Source: JAFGMQ01 sp036733345 (GTDB taxonomy: Bacteria > Desulfobacterota > DSM-4660 > Desulfatiglandales > Desulfatiglandaceae). Taken from it: DNA of 64,000 bases. Below are positions 17,290 through 26,762 of the stretch, in pieces. The notes under the pieces are model-generated. The model was not told the origin of the DNA. It searched no databases and saw only the letters and a program-made list of their open reading frames with translations. Numbering within the stretch: position 1 is the stretch's first letter; each line of letters opens with the position of its first letter. Made by a program: the position numbers and the translations under genes. The stretch is taken from contig DAINAR010000001.1 of assembly GCA_036733345.1 (NCBI GenBank), positions 62,001 through 126,000 of the forward strand, given 5' to 3'.

Positions 17290-18016
17290 TTTCAGCATCT
17301 CCTCCAACCGAAAGAGTTATCCGGATTTCGCTTTCATGCGTAGGTTGAAATACCTTTACAAGGCCGATGTGTATCATTTCCAAAAGGGCCAGAAATGTAA
17401 CAATAAATTCCGAAAGGCTTTCATTATTACTGAAAAGGTCTTTAAAAAAAGCGGATTTCCTTTCTTTTAAAAAAGCCATTAATATTTCAGTTTTATCCTT
17501 GATAGACCATTTTTCTTTTTGAAGCCTCATTTGAAAACCTGGCTGAGCCTGATCAACTATACGTTTGAATGCATCAACCAGTTGAAAGATATTTACATCC
17601 AGTTGTGCATCTGCTTCATTTATTTGTTCCTGAAAATACTTCGGCACGCTTCGAGCGAAGACATCCCTGCCCAGCACATCTCTATCAGAAAGATCGTCTG
17701 CAATCTCCTTTAACTTCATATATTCAAGAATAGGTCTGGTGATCTCAAGCCGTGGATCTTCACCTTCTTCCTCATCCATAGAACCCGGAAGTAACATCTT
17801 AGATTTAATATGAATCAGGATAGATGCCATAAGCAGAAAGTCGCCTGCTATATCCATATTAAGAGACTTCATAATATCCAGGTGTTCAAGATATTGATCT
17901 GTAATAGTAGCTATAGGAATATCAAAGATATCCATCTCATTTTTATGAATAAGATGGAGTAAAAGGTCTAATGGGCCTTCGAATGTTTCTAATTTTATTT
18001 CGTAAGGCATAGACAA
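17276..18016 (-). CDS. scpA: Segregation and condensation protein A
   Basis: The kleisin subunit that bridges SMC heads and binds ScpB. 246 residues, opening with the family signature IKLETFEGPLDLLLHLI, then DIPIATITDQYLEHL. The N-terminal helical domain contacts the SMC neck; the C-terminal winged helix ends at LGLVKVFQPTHESEI-like sequence. The central linker is acidic (DEEEGEDPR). First gene of the overlapping scpA-scpB-rluB trio; a 137-base gap separates it from trpS, so a promoter may lie there. Confidence 0.94.
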   Translation of the reverse strand: MSMPYEIKLETFEGPLDLLLHLIHKNEMDIFDIPIATITDQYLEHLDIMKSLNMDIAGDFLLMASILIHIKSKMLLPGSMDEEEGEDPRLEITRPILEYMKLKEIADDLSDRDVLGRDVFARSVPKYFQEQINEADAQLDVNIFQLVDAFKRIVDQAQPGFQMRLQKEKWSIKDKTEILMAFLKERKSAFFKDLFSNNESLSEFIVTFLALLEMIHIGLVKVFQPTHESEIRITLSVGGDAENVEG

Positions 18017-18153
18017 CTATCAAAATATGATAAATGAAATTGTTAATGAAAAATATGCAACAAGGATTATACTCAGCGAATAAACCAAATCCTGAATCCA
18101 GATGTCTGAAATACACATTAAATGCTTATACTCCCTTAACCGTTAGTACCCCC

Positions 18154-19137
18154 TCAGATTTTTATAGCCTCTCTTACTTCCGACATGGTCTTTTCCGCAA
18201 TCAATCTTGCGCGCCTGTTCCCTTCATTCATAATCTCTCTAATTCTGCCTGAATCATTTTCCAGATCCCTTCTCTTTGCCCTGATCGGCTCTAATCCCTT
18301 TTTCAGACTGGAAGCCATAATTTTTTTACATTCCACACAACCTATATCGGCAGTTCTGCATTCACCGTTTATCCTTTGTACGACCTCAGGATCGGTATAG
18401 ATTTCATGAAAAGAAAAAACATTGCATACAGCCGGATCGCCCGGATCATTTTTTCTTGCCCTTTGCGGGTCAGTAATCATCTGTCCCACCTTTTTGTCAA
18501 TTGTCTTATCATCATCAGAGAGATAAATTGCATTATCGTAACTTTTGCTCATTTTCCTCCTGTCAATACCAAGCAATTTTGATGTTGGTGCAAGGAGAAC
18601 TTCAGGAATAGGAAAAACTTCTCCATACAGGAAATTAAACCGCCTTGCTATTTCCCGGGTCAATTCCACATGAGGAGCCTGATCTTCACCAACAGGGACA
18701 CCATTCGCCTTGTACATAAGAATATCGGCAGCCTGAAGAACCGGATAACCTAAAAAACCATATGTATATACATTTTTCTGAGAAAGTTCATTAAGCTGCT
18801 CCTTGTAAGTAGGATTTCTCTCCAGCCACGGCAATGGCGTAAACATGGAAAAAATCAAATGGAGTTCAGCATGTTCATAGATCTGGGACTGAATGAAAAA
18901 TGTTGATACTTCAGGATCAAGTCCAACCGAAATCCAATCGATTATGATATCAAAGGTACTCTCTTTAATAATCTCCGTATGAGCATATTCACTTGTGAGT
19001 GCATGCCAGTCCGCAATAAAATAGAAACAGTCATATTCTTCCTGGAGTTTCTTCCAATTCATCAGTGCTCCATGCAGATGACCGATATGCAATCCTCCTG
19101 TGGGCCTCATACCACTAACTATTCTCTTTTTTGACAT
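18154..19137 (-). CDS. trpS: Tryptophanyl-tRNA synthetase with predicted FeS-type Cys motif
   Basis: Charges tRNA-Trp. A 327-residue class I synthetase with HIGH motif HIGH (residues 17-20) and KMSKS at about 195-199. The C-terminal half contains C238-x21-C260-x6-C267-x2-C270. Thermotoga maritima TrpRS has almost the same arrangement (C-x22-C-x6-C-x2-C, from memory), which binds a [4Fe-4S] cluster near the anticodon site. This protein therefore probably carries such a cluster, which is an inference. GGAG lies 11 bases before the ATG. The preceding DHH-CBS-nucleotidyltransferase gene ends 26 bases upstream, so the two are likely co-transcribed. Confidence 0.95.
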   Translation of the reverse strand: MSKKRIVSGMRPTGGLHIGHLHGALMNWKKLQEEYDCFYFIADWHALTSEYAHTEIIKESTFDIIIDWISVGLDPEVSTFFIQSQIYEHAELHLIFSMFTPLPWLERNPTYKEQLNELSQKNVYTYGFLGYPVLQAADILMYKANGVPVGEDQAPHVELTREIARRFNFLYGEVFPIPEVLLAPTSKLLGIDRRKMSKSYDNAIYLSDDDKTIDKKVGQMITDPQRARKNDPGDPAVCNVFSFHEIYTDPEVVQRINGECRTADIGCVECKKIMASSLKKGLEPIRAKRRDLENDSGRIREIMNEGNRRARLIAEKTMSEVREAIKI

Positions 19138-19163
19138 AATTTTACTTACTCCGATTTATTTTT

Positions 19164-21866
19164 CTAATGGAGAGGAAAATTTTCCATAACAAAATCGATT
19201 TCCTCTTCCCTGCTTTTAATAAGATTATTCAAACGTGCTTCCAAAAGTGCATTAAAAATGTCCTTAAATATCGGACCGGGTTTAAAACCAATCCGTGACA
19301 AGTCTTTACCGGTAAGTTTAATTTTCACTCCCTTCAATTGTGTAAAATAGAGAGAAATATTACGCTTGATTCTTTCGTTATTGGTCCTTGCCATAATAAA
19401 GAGCAGAGATTCAGTATCGAAAGGTGCAAGCAAGGAATAAAGCTGATAATTATCCCCACTTAATTTGAAAAGATCAGTTAAAAGTTCCGGCATTGCCAAT
19501 CTCTGTGAAACAAGTCTTCGACCTTCCACATCAGTCATGCCCAAATTTTCGACAATAGTTTCAAGCGCTGTCTTTTCAAGTGAAGAAGTAAGCGTATGCC
19601 AGTAAACCTTCCAGGGTTCTAAAGGATGTTCAACATATGTAAGATAATACCAGGCAATCACTTTCTTTGTTTCCTCAAGCAGGAGTTTGATCTTATCTGT
19701 TAGTTCTATCTCTGGTGATATGAACTGTAACAGATCAAATTCATCCATCCTGTTGATCGCTCCAATAGGATCCTGTTCCTTTAAAATGAGCTTTAATTCC
19801 AGGAATAAACGTCTTCCTGAAACATCCTTAAAACAATTGATTTTTACCGCATTTCTCATCAATGAAAGAGTCAATCTCCCAATCTTGAAACCGAATCTTT
19901 GTTCAAACCTTATAGCACGAAACACCCTTGTTGGATCTTCAACAAAACTCAGGTTATGAAGTACTCGAAGGACGCGGTCCTTGATATCCTTTTGGGCGCC
20001 GAAATAGTCTACCAGGACACCGTAGTCTTTTTTATTCAGCTTTACTGCCAGAGCATTAACTGCAAAATCCCTTCGATAAAGATCCATCCTCAGAGAGCTC
20101 GATTCAACAATGGGAGGCGCTCCAGGAAACTCATAATACTCCATTCTGGCCGTTGCTACATCAACCTTGAATCCGTCAGGAAAAATAACTACTGCAGTTC
20201 CGAACTTTCGGTGGCTTCTAACCCTTGCCTTGTGGTGTTTAATAAACTCATGTGCAAATTTTATCCCATCGCCTTCAATTACTATATCAACATCCAGATT
20301 TTCAATTTTTAATAATACATCCCTTACGAGCCCTCCAACAAGATATGCATTGTATTCAAGCATATCAGCAACTTGACCAATTTCTTTAAGCATTTTAATA
20401 ATATTTCTTGGCAGCCGTTCCTTTAGCAGGGCGGCCATATTTTTCTTCCTTGTGTAATGTGATGCACTCTTTGAATCATAAAGAAACTGCGGAATTAAAG
20501 GCTCACCAAGAAGAATATTCATGAGATCTGTCCTTGTAATCACTCCCAGAACCTTCTCATCATCAACAACCGGAAGCACTCTAATCTTGTTTCTGATAAT
20601 TAATTCCTGAACTTCCTTAAGCGGCGCTTCGGGGTTAATTGTTGAAAAATCAATATTCATGTATTCATTTGCCTTAATGTCTTCAAGTCCAAAAAACACG
20701 GCCTTTTCAACAACCTGCCTCGTGAGATAGCCCTTTAGAATTCCATTTTTGTCAATAACCAGCAAAACGTTTATATTATACCGTGTCATCAGGCTTGTTG
20801 CCTGTTTCAGGTTTTCATCAGGACCAATATGGATTACAGGTGAAGACATCATATCTCTTGCTTTTTTTATAGGATTGACCCTGCTCCTTAATAAACTGCG
20901 CAATAATCTTTCAACCTGAGCCAGCGTTTTGTCTTTTACAGAGGCCGAAGCAGCCTGAGGATGACCACCTCCACCTAAAGCAAGAGCTATTTCTGCAACA
21001 TTTACTTCCTCTATCCGACTTCGGGCAATTATATGTATTCGATCCTGCATCTGTGCAAGTGCAAAAACTACATCCAGATTCTCCATTTCCATGAATTTAT
21101 GCACCATAACAGCAGCATCACCTATATAATCATCCCTGACAATCTTGGTAATTACTACTTCAACCCCATTAATAATACTGGTCGTTGCAGATTTGGTTAA
21201 ATCATTAAGGAGCCAAACCTGTTCAGCGGTTAATTCCCGCGTCAGCATATCGGCAATGATATTGTGTTTTGCACCCTGCTCCGTTAACCAGGCCGCAGCT
21301 TTGTAGTCTTCAGCGGTAGTGGATGAAAAAGTGAAGGAGCCCGTATCCTCATGAATACCAACACACATAATTGTAGCTTCATCAGGCGTAATCGAAATAC
21401 TTTTCTCTTTGATGAGGGGAGTGAGGATTGCAGTACATGAACCTAACTTACGTATCACTTCAACTTTGCCGTGCATGTCTTCTTCGGAATCAGGATGATG
21501 ATCATATATATGTATCTCTACATCATTCCTGTCAGCCAATTCGGCAAATTTTCCAATTCTCGACCTCTGCCTGGTATCCACGAGAATTAATCGTTTAATA
21601 TAACTGAAATCAATCTGTTTAAGCTTTACAAAATTGAAAAGGTAGGATGTTGAATGAAGAAAAAAATTTCTCAGGTTTTTTTCCTGAGATCCTGGAAAGA
21701 CAAGAGCGGCATTGGGATAAAGTTTTCTGGCAGCAATCATGGAAGCCAATGCATCAAAGTCTGCATTTATATGGGTGGTAATTACATCCTCATATTTTTC
21801 CCCGGTGTTTCTTTTATTATATTTTTTTTGGTAGTATTTGTCGGACATCATTACACCGTAATGCAC
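19164..21866 (-). CDS. tRNA nucleotidyltransferase fused to DHH phosphoesterase and CBS domains
   Basis: A 900-residue fusion. Residues about 30-330 are a DHH/DHHA1 phosphoesterase: NADFDA, VDTRQRSRIG, DHHPDSE and the glycine-rich GGGGHPQAAS. Two CBS domains follow (about 340-460), a likely nucleotide sensor. Residues about 510-900 are a class II nucleotidyltransferase: LVGGLVRDVLL, the metal-binding DVDIVIEGDG, and RRDFAVNALAV. Such fusions occur in Desulfobacterota and Aquificae and are often annotated as A-adding or CCA-adding enzymes, or as poly(A) polymerase; which one cannot be told here. The start is ambiguous: GTG at 21866 or tandem ATGs at 21851 and 21848. Followed closely by trpS. 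A DHH part might trim or degrade RNA ends, but that is speculation. Confidence 0.9.
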   Translation of the reverse strand: MHYGVMMSDKYYQKKYNKRNTGEKYEDVITTHINADFDALASMIAARKLYPNAALVFPGSQEKNLRNFFLHSTSYLFNFVKLKQIDFSYIKRLILVDTRQRSRIGKFAELADRNDVEIHIYDHHPDSEEDMHGKVEVIRKLGSCTAILTPLIKEKSISITPDEATIMCVGIHEDTGSFTFSSTTAEDYKAAAWLTEQGAKHNIIADMLTRELTAEQVWLLNDLTKSATTSIINGVEVVITKIVRDDYIGDAAVMVHKFMEMENLDVVFALAQMQDRIHIIARSRIEEVNVAEIALALGGGGHPQAASASVKDKTLAQVERLLRSLLRSRVNPIKKARDMMSSPVIHIGPDENLKQATSLMTRYNINVLLVIDKNGILKGYLTRQVVEKAVFFGLEDIKANEYMNIDFSTINPEAPLKEVQELIIRNKIRVLPVVDDEKVLGVITRTDLMNILLGEPLIPQFLYDSKSASHYTRKKNMAALLKERLPRNIIKMLKEIGQVADMLEYNAYLVGGLVRDVLLKIENLDVDIVIEGDGIKFAHEFIKHHKARVRSHRKFGTAVVIFPDGFKVDVATARMEYYEFPGAPPIVESSSLRMDLYRRDFAVNALAVKLNKKDYGVLVDYFGAQKDIKDRVLRVLHNLSFVEDPTRVFRAIRFEQRFGFKIGRLTLSLMRNAVKINCFKDVSGRRLFLELKLILKEQDPIGAINRMDEFDLLQFISPEIELTDKIKLLLEETKKVIAWYYLTYVEHPLEPWKVYWHTLTSSLEKTALETIVENLGMTDVEGRRLVSQRLAMPELLTDLFKLSGDNYQLYSLLAPFDTESLLFIMARTNNERIKRNISLYFTQLKGVKIKLTGKDLSRIGFKPGPIFKDIFNALLEARLNNLIKSREEEIDFVMENFPLH

Positions 21867-22018
21867 TCAAAATAAAACCTGATTTCAGGCAGCAATTTAA
21901 CAATGAACAAAAAAATGCCGGGCATTTATTTTGCACCGGCAAAGTTTCTGGAATTAAGAATTCAGGCATTCGTTTTTTACCTATTTTTGCCCTCCGTCTT
22001 TTTCCCAACTTCACAAAA

Positions 22019-22384
22019 CTATAACCCTCTTAGTTTTTCATCATTCTCTTGCTTTTTTTTGCATTCGATACACAATGTTGTTACAGGGCGAGCCATCAGC
22101 CTTTCCACTGAAATCTCCTCTCCGCACTTTTCACATATGCCAAATGTCCCCTGTTCAATTCTATCCAAAGTATCTTTTATTTTTTCGATCAATTTTCTTT
22201 CCCGGTCGCGTATTCGAAGCTCAAAATTCCTATCTGACTCCAATGATGCTCGGTCTGTCGGATCGGGAAAATTCTGTCTCTGGTCGGTCATGACACTAAC
22301 TGTCTTGTTGGCTTCACTCAGAAGAGTTTCCAGCCTTTCATTTAAAAACTTTTCAAAATATTTTATGCTTTCCTTTGTTAACAT
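22019..22384 (-). CDS. dksA: DksA/TraR family C4 zinc-finger regulator
   Basis: A 121-residue protein with an N-terminal coiled-coil (KYFEKFLNERLETLLSEANKT), the central SLESDRNFELRIRDRERKL helices and a C-terminal zinc finger CEKCGEEI...CIECKK with four Cys. DksA-type proteins enter the secondary channel of RNA polymerase and tune rRNA and biosynthetic promoters with ppGpp. The coiled-coil tip carries an acidic region (DPTDRASLESD) as in DksA. Located after rpoZ and dnaJ on the same strand, an apt setting for a polymerase modulator. Paralogue identity (true DksA or DksA-like) is not resolved. Confidence 0.88.
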   Translation of the reverse strand: MLTKESIKYFEKFLNERLETLLSEANKTVSVMTDQRQNFPDPTDRASLESDRNFELRIRDRERKLIEKIKDTLDRIEQGTFGICEKCGEEISVERLMARPVTTLCIECKKKQENDEKLRGL

Positions 22385-22496
22385 GACTTTTAAGCAGCAC
22401 TCCGATGTAATAATTTATAAATTATACCTCTGTACAAAAAAAGTTAAATTAGCAAAAGTTGAAGGGCTTGGCAAACGATTATTCTAACTTTTTCGA

Positions 22497-23606
22497 TTAT
22501 TTTCTTCCAAAGGCCTTCCATTTTCTTCCTTTGCCCGATACGGTAAGGCCCTCTGTTTCTGCAAAGGCTTCCAAAAGGTCCTTTTGCCTCTGAGATAATT
22601 TCTGCGGCACCTTGACAATAACCTTCACATAAAGATCTCCTCTTCTATGGTATCTCCTTATACTTGGCATTCCCTTTCCATCAACTTTAATTACATCACC
22701 AGGCTGAGTTCCATGCGGGACGTCAAGTTCATAATCCCCCTCTTCTCCAAGAACCGGGATATTTACTGTACTACCTAATGCAGCCTGGACAAATGAAATT
22801 GGAACTTCACAGATCAGATCATCTCCCTCACGCTTGAAAAATCCTTCTTCATTTACATGTATAACCACAAAAAGATCGCCCTTGGGACCTCCGAAATCCC
22901 CAGGCTCACCTTCTTCTCTTAACCTCAACTGAGATCCAGTATCAACTCCAGGAGGTATCTTGACATTAATTGTTCTTTCAATTCTTACCTTCCCCTGACC
23001 GCTGCAATTCCGGCAAGGGTTCGTTATGATTTCACCTTGTCCATTGCACATCGGGCAAGTGGAGCTTATTTGAAAAAATCCCTGCGATCTAATAACCTGC
23101 CCTCTTCCCTGACAGGTTGGACATATCTGTGGTTCACTGCCGAAACTTGCTCCTGACCCATTGCATTCCGGACAAAATTCCTGCCTGTAAAAAGAAATTT
23201 CCTTATCTTTTCCATAAAAAGCCTCTTCCAAAGACAATTCTATATCATAACGCAGGCTTTTTCCCTGTTTTGCCCTTGCTTTTCTTCCTCTGCTGCCTCC
23301 AAACCCAAAAAAATCATCAAAGATATCTCCAAAACTCGAAAATATATCCTCAAAACCGCTAAAACCTCTGAAGCCTCTCCCTTCAAGGCCCTGATGTCCG
23401 AATCTATCATAGATATCTCTTTTTTCTCTATCTCTTAAAACTTCGTAAGCCTCAGCAGCTTCCTTAAATAGCTCTTCAGCTTCTTTATCACCCTTATTCC
23501 TGTCGGGATGATATTTTAATGCCAGCCTGCGATAGGCCTTTTTTATATCATTTTCTGCAGCATTTCGAGGGACGCCCAAGATATCGTAATAATCTCTTTT
23601 AACCAT
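22497..23606 (-). CDS. dnaJ: Chaperone protein DnaJ
   Basis: Hsp40 cochaperone of DnaK. 369 residues: J domain with HPD (YHPDRN) at about residue 33, Gly/Phe-rich linker (GFRGFSGFEDIFSSFGDIF), four zinc repeats (CPECNGSG, CPTCQGRG, CPMCNGQG, CRNCSGQG) and the substrate-binding C-terminus. Starts within the stop codon of rpoZ (TAATG, 1-base overlap), so the two are translationally coupled. No dnaK or grpE in the window. Confidence 0.96.
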   Translation of the reverse strand: MVKRDYYDILGVPRNAAENDIKKAYRRLALKYHPDRNKGDKEAEELFKEAAEAYEVLRDREKRDIYDRFGHQGLEGRGFRGFSGFEDIFSSFGDIFDDFFGFGGSRGRKARAKQGKSLRYDIELSLEEAFYGKDKEISFYRQEFCPECNGSGASFGSEPQICPTCQGRGQVIRSQGFFQISSTCPMCNGQGEIITNPCRNCSGQGKVRIERTINVKIPPGVDTGSQLRLREEGEPGDFGGPKGDLFVVIHVNEEGFFKREGDDLICEVPISFVQAALGSTVNIPVLGEEGDYELDVPHGTQPGDVIKVDGKGMPSIRRYHRRGDLYVKVIVKVPQKLSQRQKDLLEAFAETEGLTVSGKGRKWKAFGRK

Positions 23607-23920
23607 TATTCTGTCTCTTCGGTAATATTCCCTGAATTATCAGTTGTTCCTTCATGAAAAACATCTTCAATTGTTTCGGGAATTTCTTCAGGAAAAGATT
23701 GGCTCTTGCCCTGGATCAATTTATCGTTACCCTCTTCTCTTACCTGAAAAACCTTCCCGGCAGCAATTTCTCTCAAGGAAACTACAGTATCCTTATTTTT
23801 ACAGACTACTAAGGGTTCGGCCCCTTTTCTCAATTGACGAACCCTTTTAGCTGCCAGATGAATTAATCCAAAGCGATTATCCACCTTTTGTAGACAGTCT
23901 TCCACTGTAATTCGCGCCAT
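23606..23920 (-). CDS. rpoZ: DNA-directed RNA polymerase omega subunit
   Basis: Small subunit that helps assemble beta' into RNA polymerase. 104 residues with the family start MARITVEDCLQKVDNRFGLI and AAKRVRQLRKG. The C-terminal 40 residues are acidic and variable. GGGAG stands 7 bases before the ATG. First gene of the leftward block rpoZ-dnaJ-dksA. Coupling omega to dnaJ by an overlapping stop/start is unusual compared with the common gmk-rpoZ order. Confidence 0.94.
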   Translation of the reverse strand: MARITVEDCLQKVDNRFGLIHLAAKRVRQLRKGAEPLVVCKNKDTVVSLREIAAGKVFQVREEGNDKLIQGKSQSFPEEIPETIEDVFHEGTTDNSGNITEETE

Positions 23921-24228
23921 TTATATTCTCCCTTTCTCTATTAACATCCTGAAAACCAAATTTTTATTCTGATCCCGCCTCATAGCTGTTTACAATAATA
24001 TAAAATGAGTTTATGTATAGTTTTGTTTAAACTGGGTATGACAATTATGTAGTATAACTATCAGAGACTTAAACAATAAAGTATATATTCCATTTTACTA
24101 AATGTAAATATTAAAAATTGTTTTTCTATCTTATTTAGGAATTTAGCCTGTTCAATCTGTCTCCTGGAACGACTGAACTTTCTATAAACATTAACATAAT
24201 ATGACCATGCCAAAGGAGATAATCTTAA
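23921..24228. other. Divergent intergenic region rpoZ/comM
   Basis: A 308-base AT-rich gap that must hold promoters for both directions. I see no convincing -35/-10 pair, hairpin or ORF. Confidence 0.5.
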
Positions 24229-25758
24229 ATGCTTGCAAGGGTCCTCAGTAGCGCAATAATCGGCATAGACGCTTATACAGTAGAAGTCGAAGTTGATATT
24301 TCACAAGGCTTGCCTTCATTTGCCACGGTAGGCCTTCCGGAAGGGGCTGTTCGTGAAAGCAAGGAAAGAGTAAAGGCCGCAATTAAAAACTCAGGCTATC
24401 ATTTCCCTTCAGATCGTATAACAGTAAATCTTGCGCCTGCAAATATCAAAAAGGAAGGCTCGGCGTTTGATCTTCCTATGGCGATAGGCATTCTTTCAGC
24501 TACGGGGTTAGTAAAAAGGTTCTCTTATTCCGAGTATTTGTTTTTAGGTGAACTGTCTCTTGACGGACTTATCAGACCAGTAAAAGGCGCTCTTCCCATA
24601 GCTATAGCAGCAAAAAATTCCGGGATGAAGGGTATTTTCCTGCCCGTAGAAAATGCATCTGAAGCCGGAGTGGTTGAGGGAATCGACATCTTTCCCGTCG
24701 ATACCCTGGCACAGGTTATTGACGTCTTGGCAGGTGCTTCCAAAGTATACCCATTTGAAGTCAAAAAAGAAGAACTTCTTATAAGCCCTGATTCCAATAT
24801 GGATTTTAAAGACGTTCGAGGCCAGGAAAATGCCAAAAGGGCAATGGAAATCTCTGCCGGAGGAGGCCACAATCTAATAATGATCGGTCCGCCAGGCTCT
24901 GGAAAAACTATGCTTGCAAGACGCCTCTCAACCATTCTTCCTTCGCTTAGTTTCGATGAGTCACTTGAAACTTCTAAAATATACAGCGTAATAGGACTCA
25001 TGCCTAAAGGTTATGGATTGATCACTCAGCGTCCTTTTCGATCACCTCACCACACCATCTCTGATGCTGGTCTGATTGGAGGAGGTCAAAATCCTAAACC
25101 AGGAGAGGTAAGCATAGCTCACAATGGCGTTTTATTTTTAGACGAACTTCCTGAGTTTAAAAAAAATGTACTGGAAGTACTGCGACAGCCAATGGAGGAT
25201 GGATATGTAACTATATCAAGGGCAAATGCATCTATCACCTATCCATCCAATTTTATGCTGGTAGCCGCTATGAATCCATGCCCCTGTGGTTTTTTAGGCG
25301 ATCCAAAGCGGGAATGTTCGTGCTCATCTTTACAGATTCAACGTTATCGATCAAAAATATCCGGACCTTTAATGGATAGAATTGATATTCATATAGAGGT
25401 TCCTTCAGTGCCCTACAGAGACTTATCCAACACCAGTGATGGCGCTTCTTCGGCTGATATTCTGGACAGGGTTATGCGGGCAAGAGAAATTCAGCGATTA
25501 AGATTTCACAACTCCAAAAACTATACAAACGCAGGAATGAATACTCGCCAGATAAAGCATTTCTGTAAGATCGATAGCGAGTCAAGTCAGTTGCTGGAAA
25601 AGGCAATGGAAAAGTTCGGACTTAGCGCAAGAGCACATGCCCGAATATTAAAAATATCCAGGACAATTGCAGACCTTGAAGGAAGCCGGGATATAATGGC
25701 ACCTAACGTGGCAGAGGCCATTCAGTACAGGACGCTTGATCGAAAAAATTTTGTTTAG
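24229..25758 (+). CDS. comM: YifB/ComM family Mg-chelatase-like AAA+ ATPase
   Basis: 509 residues, the usual length (E. coli YifB 506). An N-terminal Lon-like fold (LPSFATVGLPEGAVRESKER) is followed by an AAA+ core with Walker A GPPGSGKT (about residue 222) and Walker B VLFLDELPEF, then a C-terminal Mg-chelatase subdomain (ARAHARILKISRTIADLEG). In Vibrio and Haemophilus ComM is a branch-migration helicase used in natural transformation. Presence does not prove competence here, since no other com gene is in the window. AAGGAG stands before the ATG. Single gene between leftward genes. Confidence 0.93.
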   Translation: MLARVLSSAIIGIDAYTVEVEVDISQGLPSFATVGLPEGAVRESKERVKAAIKNSGYHFPSDRITVNLAPANIKKEGSAFDLPMAIGILSATGLVKRFSYSEYLFLGELSLDGLIRPVKGALPIAIAAKNSGMKGIFLPVENASEAGVVEGIDIFPVDTLAQVIDVLAGASKVYPFEVKKEELLISPDSNMDFKDVRGQENAKRAMEISAGGGHNLIMIGPPGSGKTMLARRLSTILPSLSFDESLETSKIYSVIGLMPKGYGLITQRPFRSPHHTISDAGLIGGGQNPKPGEVSIAHNGVLFLDELPEFKKNVLEVLRQPMEDGYVTISRANASITYPSNFMLVAAMNPCPCGFLGDPKRECSCSSLQIQRYRSKISGPLMDRIDIHIEVPSVPYRDLSNTSDGASSADILDRVMRAREIQRLRFHNSKNYTNAGMNTRQIKHFCKIDSESSQLLEKAMEKFGLSARAHARILKISRTIADLEGSRDIMAPNVAEAIQYRTLDRKNFV

Positions 25759-25850
25759 GAGTTGAGTCAGAAACACTTTATCTGACGCTGAGGTCAAAAA
25801 AAGTAAGGCTTTCCAGAAATGTCTCATTATTACAATTATTAAGCTGTCCT

Positions 25851-26762
25851 TTAATTTTCCCTCCTTTTCATACGCTCAAGAATATTCTGCACCCTGGCCC
25901 TGGTATTCAACAAATAGGCAGGCTCGGGCTGCTTGGGATATGGATTTGGGTCCCACTCAATTTTCTTTACTCTCCATATAACTTTTTCTACATCTTCCTG
26001 CTCCTCGTATAAAAACCTTTCCACCATTTCTGCATAACTGTAGGCTTCATCTAAAGAATGTCTGAAATATTCCTGAACATCAGGACCTGTCAGCACAACT
26101 CTATGACCCGGACATAATATCTGACAATCAAGTTGAGCTAAATTCTTAAGGGAATTAATATAAGCATCATAGTCAACCAGGAATTCACTGACAATATGAC
26201 CGTTACCATCATCACACCCTGCTGCCTCCGAGGCTATCAGGATCTTTTTTTGAGGCACCCAGAAGCTTAAAAAGTCCCAGGTATGGCCGGGAGAATGAAT
26301 GACTTCAACCCTGCAACCTGATCCCTGTTCTATTTTCATTCCATGGCTTATTATCCGATCTAACTCAAAGGGCTCAAAAGCAGCCTTTTCGGAAGGATGG
26401 ATACCCCACCGCGACAAAGCTGCTGCTCCTTCATTATTAAGTTTCTTTATTAACTTGACAGCCCTTGCACTATTTAGGATTTCTCCTGTTTTTGCAGAAC
26501 CTGCTATTTGCATTTCAGGCCATATCCTTTTGAAATATCCTGCTGATCCAATATGATCAAAATGAGCGTGAGTCAAAAGGAGAAAACTGGGGCTTCGTTT
26601 ACCGAGAATAGACTTAATGTCCTTCAAATAGAGAGGAGCCAATGCTGAAAATCCCGCATCAAATAATAAAGGGGAAGGTCCGTCTAAAAGATAGACAGGC
26701 ACCTGATAGCTCCCAATTACATAAAAGGACTCAGCTATTTGTCCGGTTTTACAAGTACGCAT
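25851..26762 (-). CDS. MBL-fold metallo-hydrolase
   Basis: 303-residue metallo-beta-lactamase fold protein of the glyoxalase II-like group. Metal motif HAHFDH (about residue 82), later His in SPGHTWD and GHR near the C-terminus complete the site. A 70-residue C-terminal helical extension (EYFRHSLDEAYSYAEMVERFLYEE) is present. No signal peptide. Substrate unknown; thioester or lactone hydrolase activity would be typical. First of three distinct MBL hydrolases in this window. No SD is visible before its ATG. Confidence 0.75.
   Translation of the reverse strand: MRTCKTGQIAESFYVIGSYQVPVYLLDGPSPLLFDAGFSALAPLYLKDIKSILGKRSPSFLLLTHAHFDHIGSAGYFKRIWPEMQIAGSAKTGEILNSARAVKLIKKLNNEGAAALSRWGIHPSEKAAFEPFELDRIISHGMKIEQGSGCRVEVIHSPGHTWDFLSFWVPQKKILIASEAAGCDDGNGHIVSEFLVDYDAYINSLKNLAQLDCQILCPGHRVVLTGPDVQEYFRHSLDEAYSYAEMVERFLYEEQEDVEKVIWRVKKIEWDPNPYPKQPEPAYLLNTRARVQNILERMKRREN

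Noticed and set aside
25759..25850. Possible terminator GTCAGA/TCTGAC after comM
   Set aside because: A 6-base stem without an adjacent T run; too weak to report as a feature.
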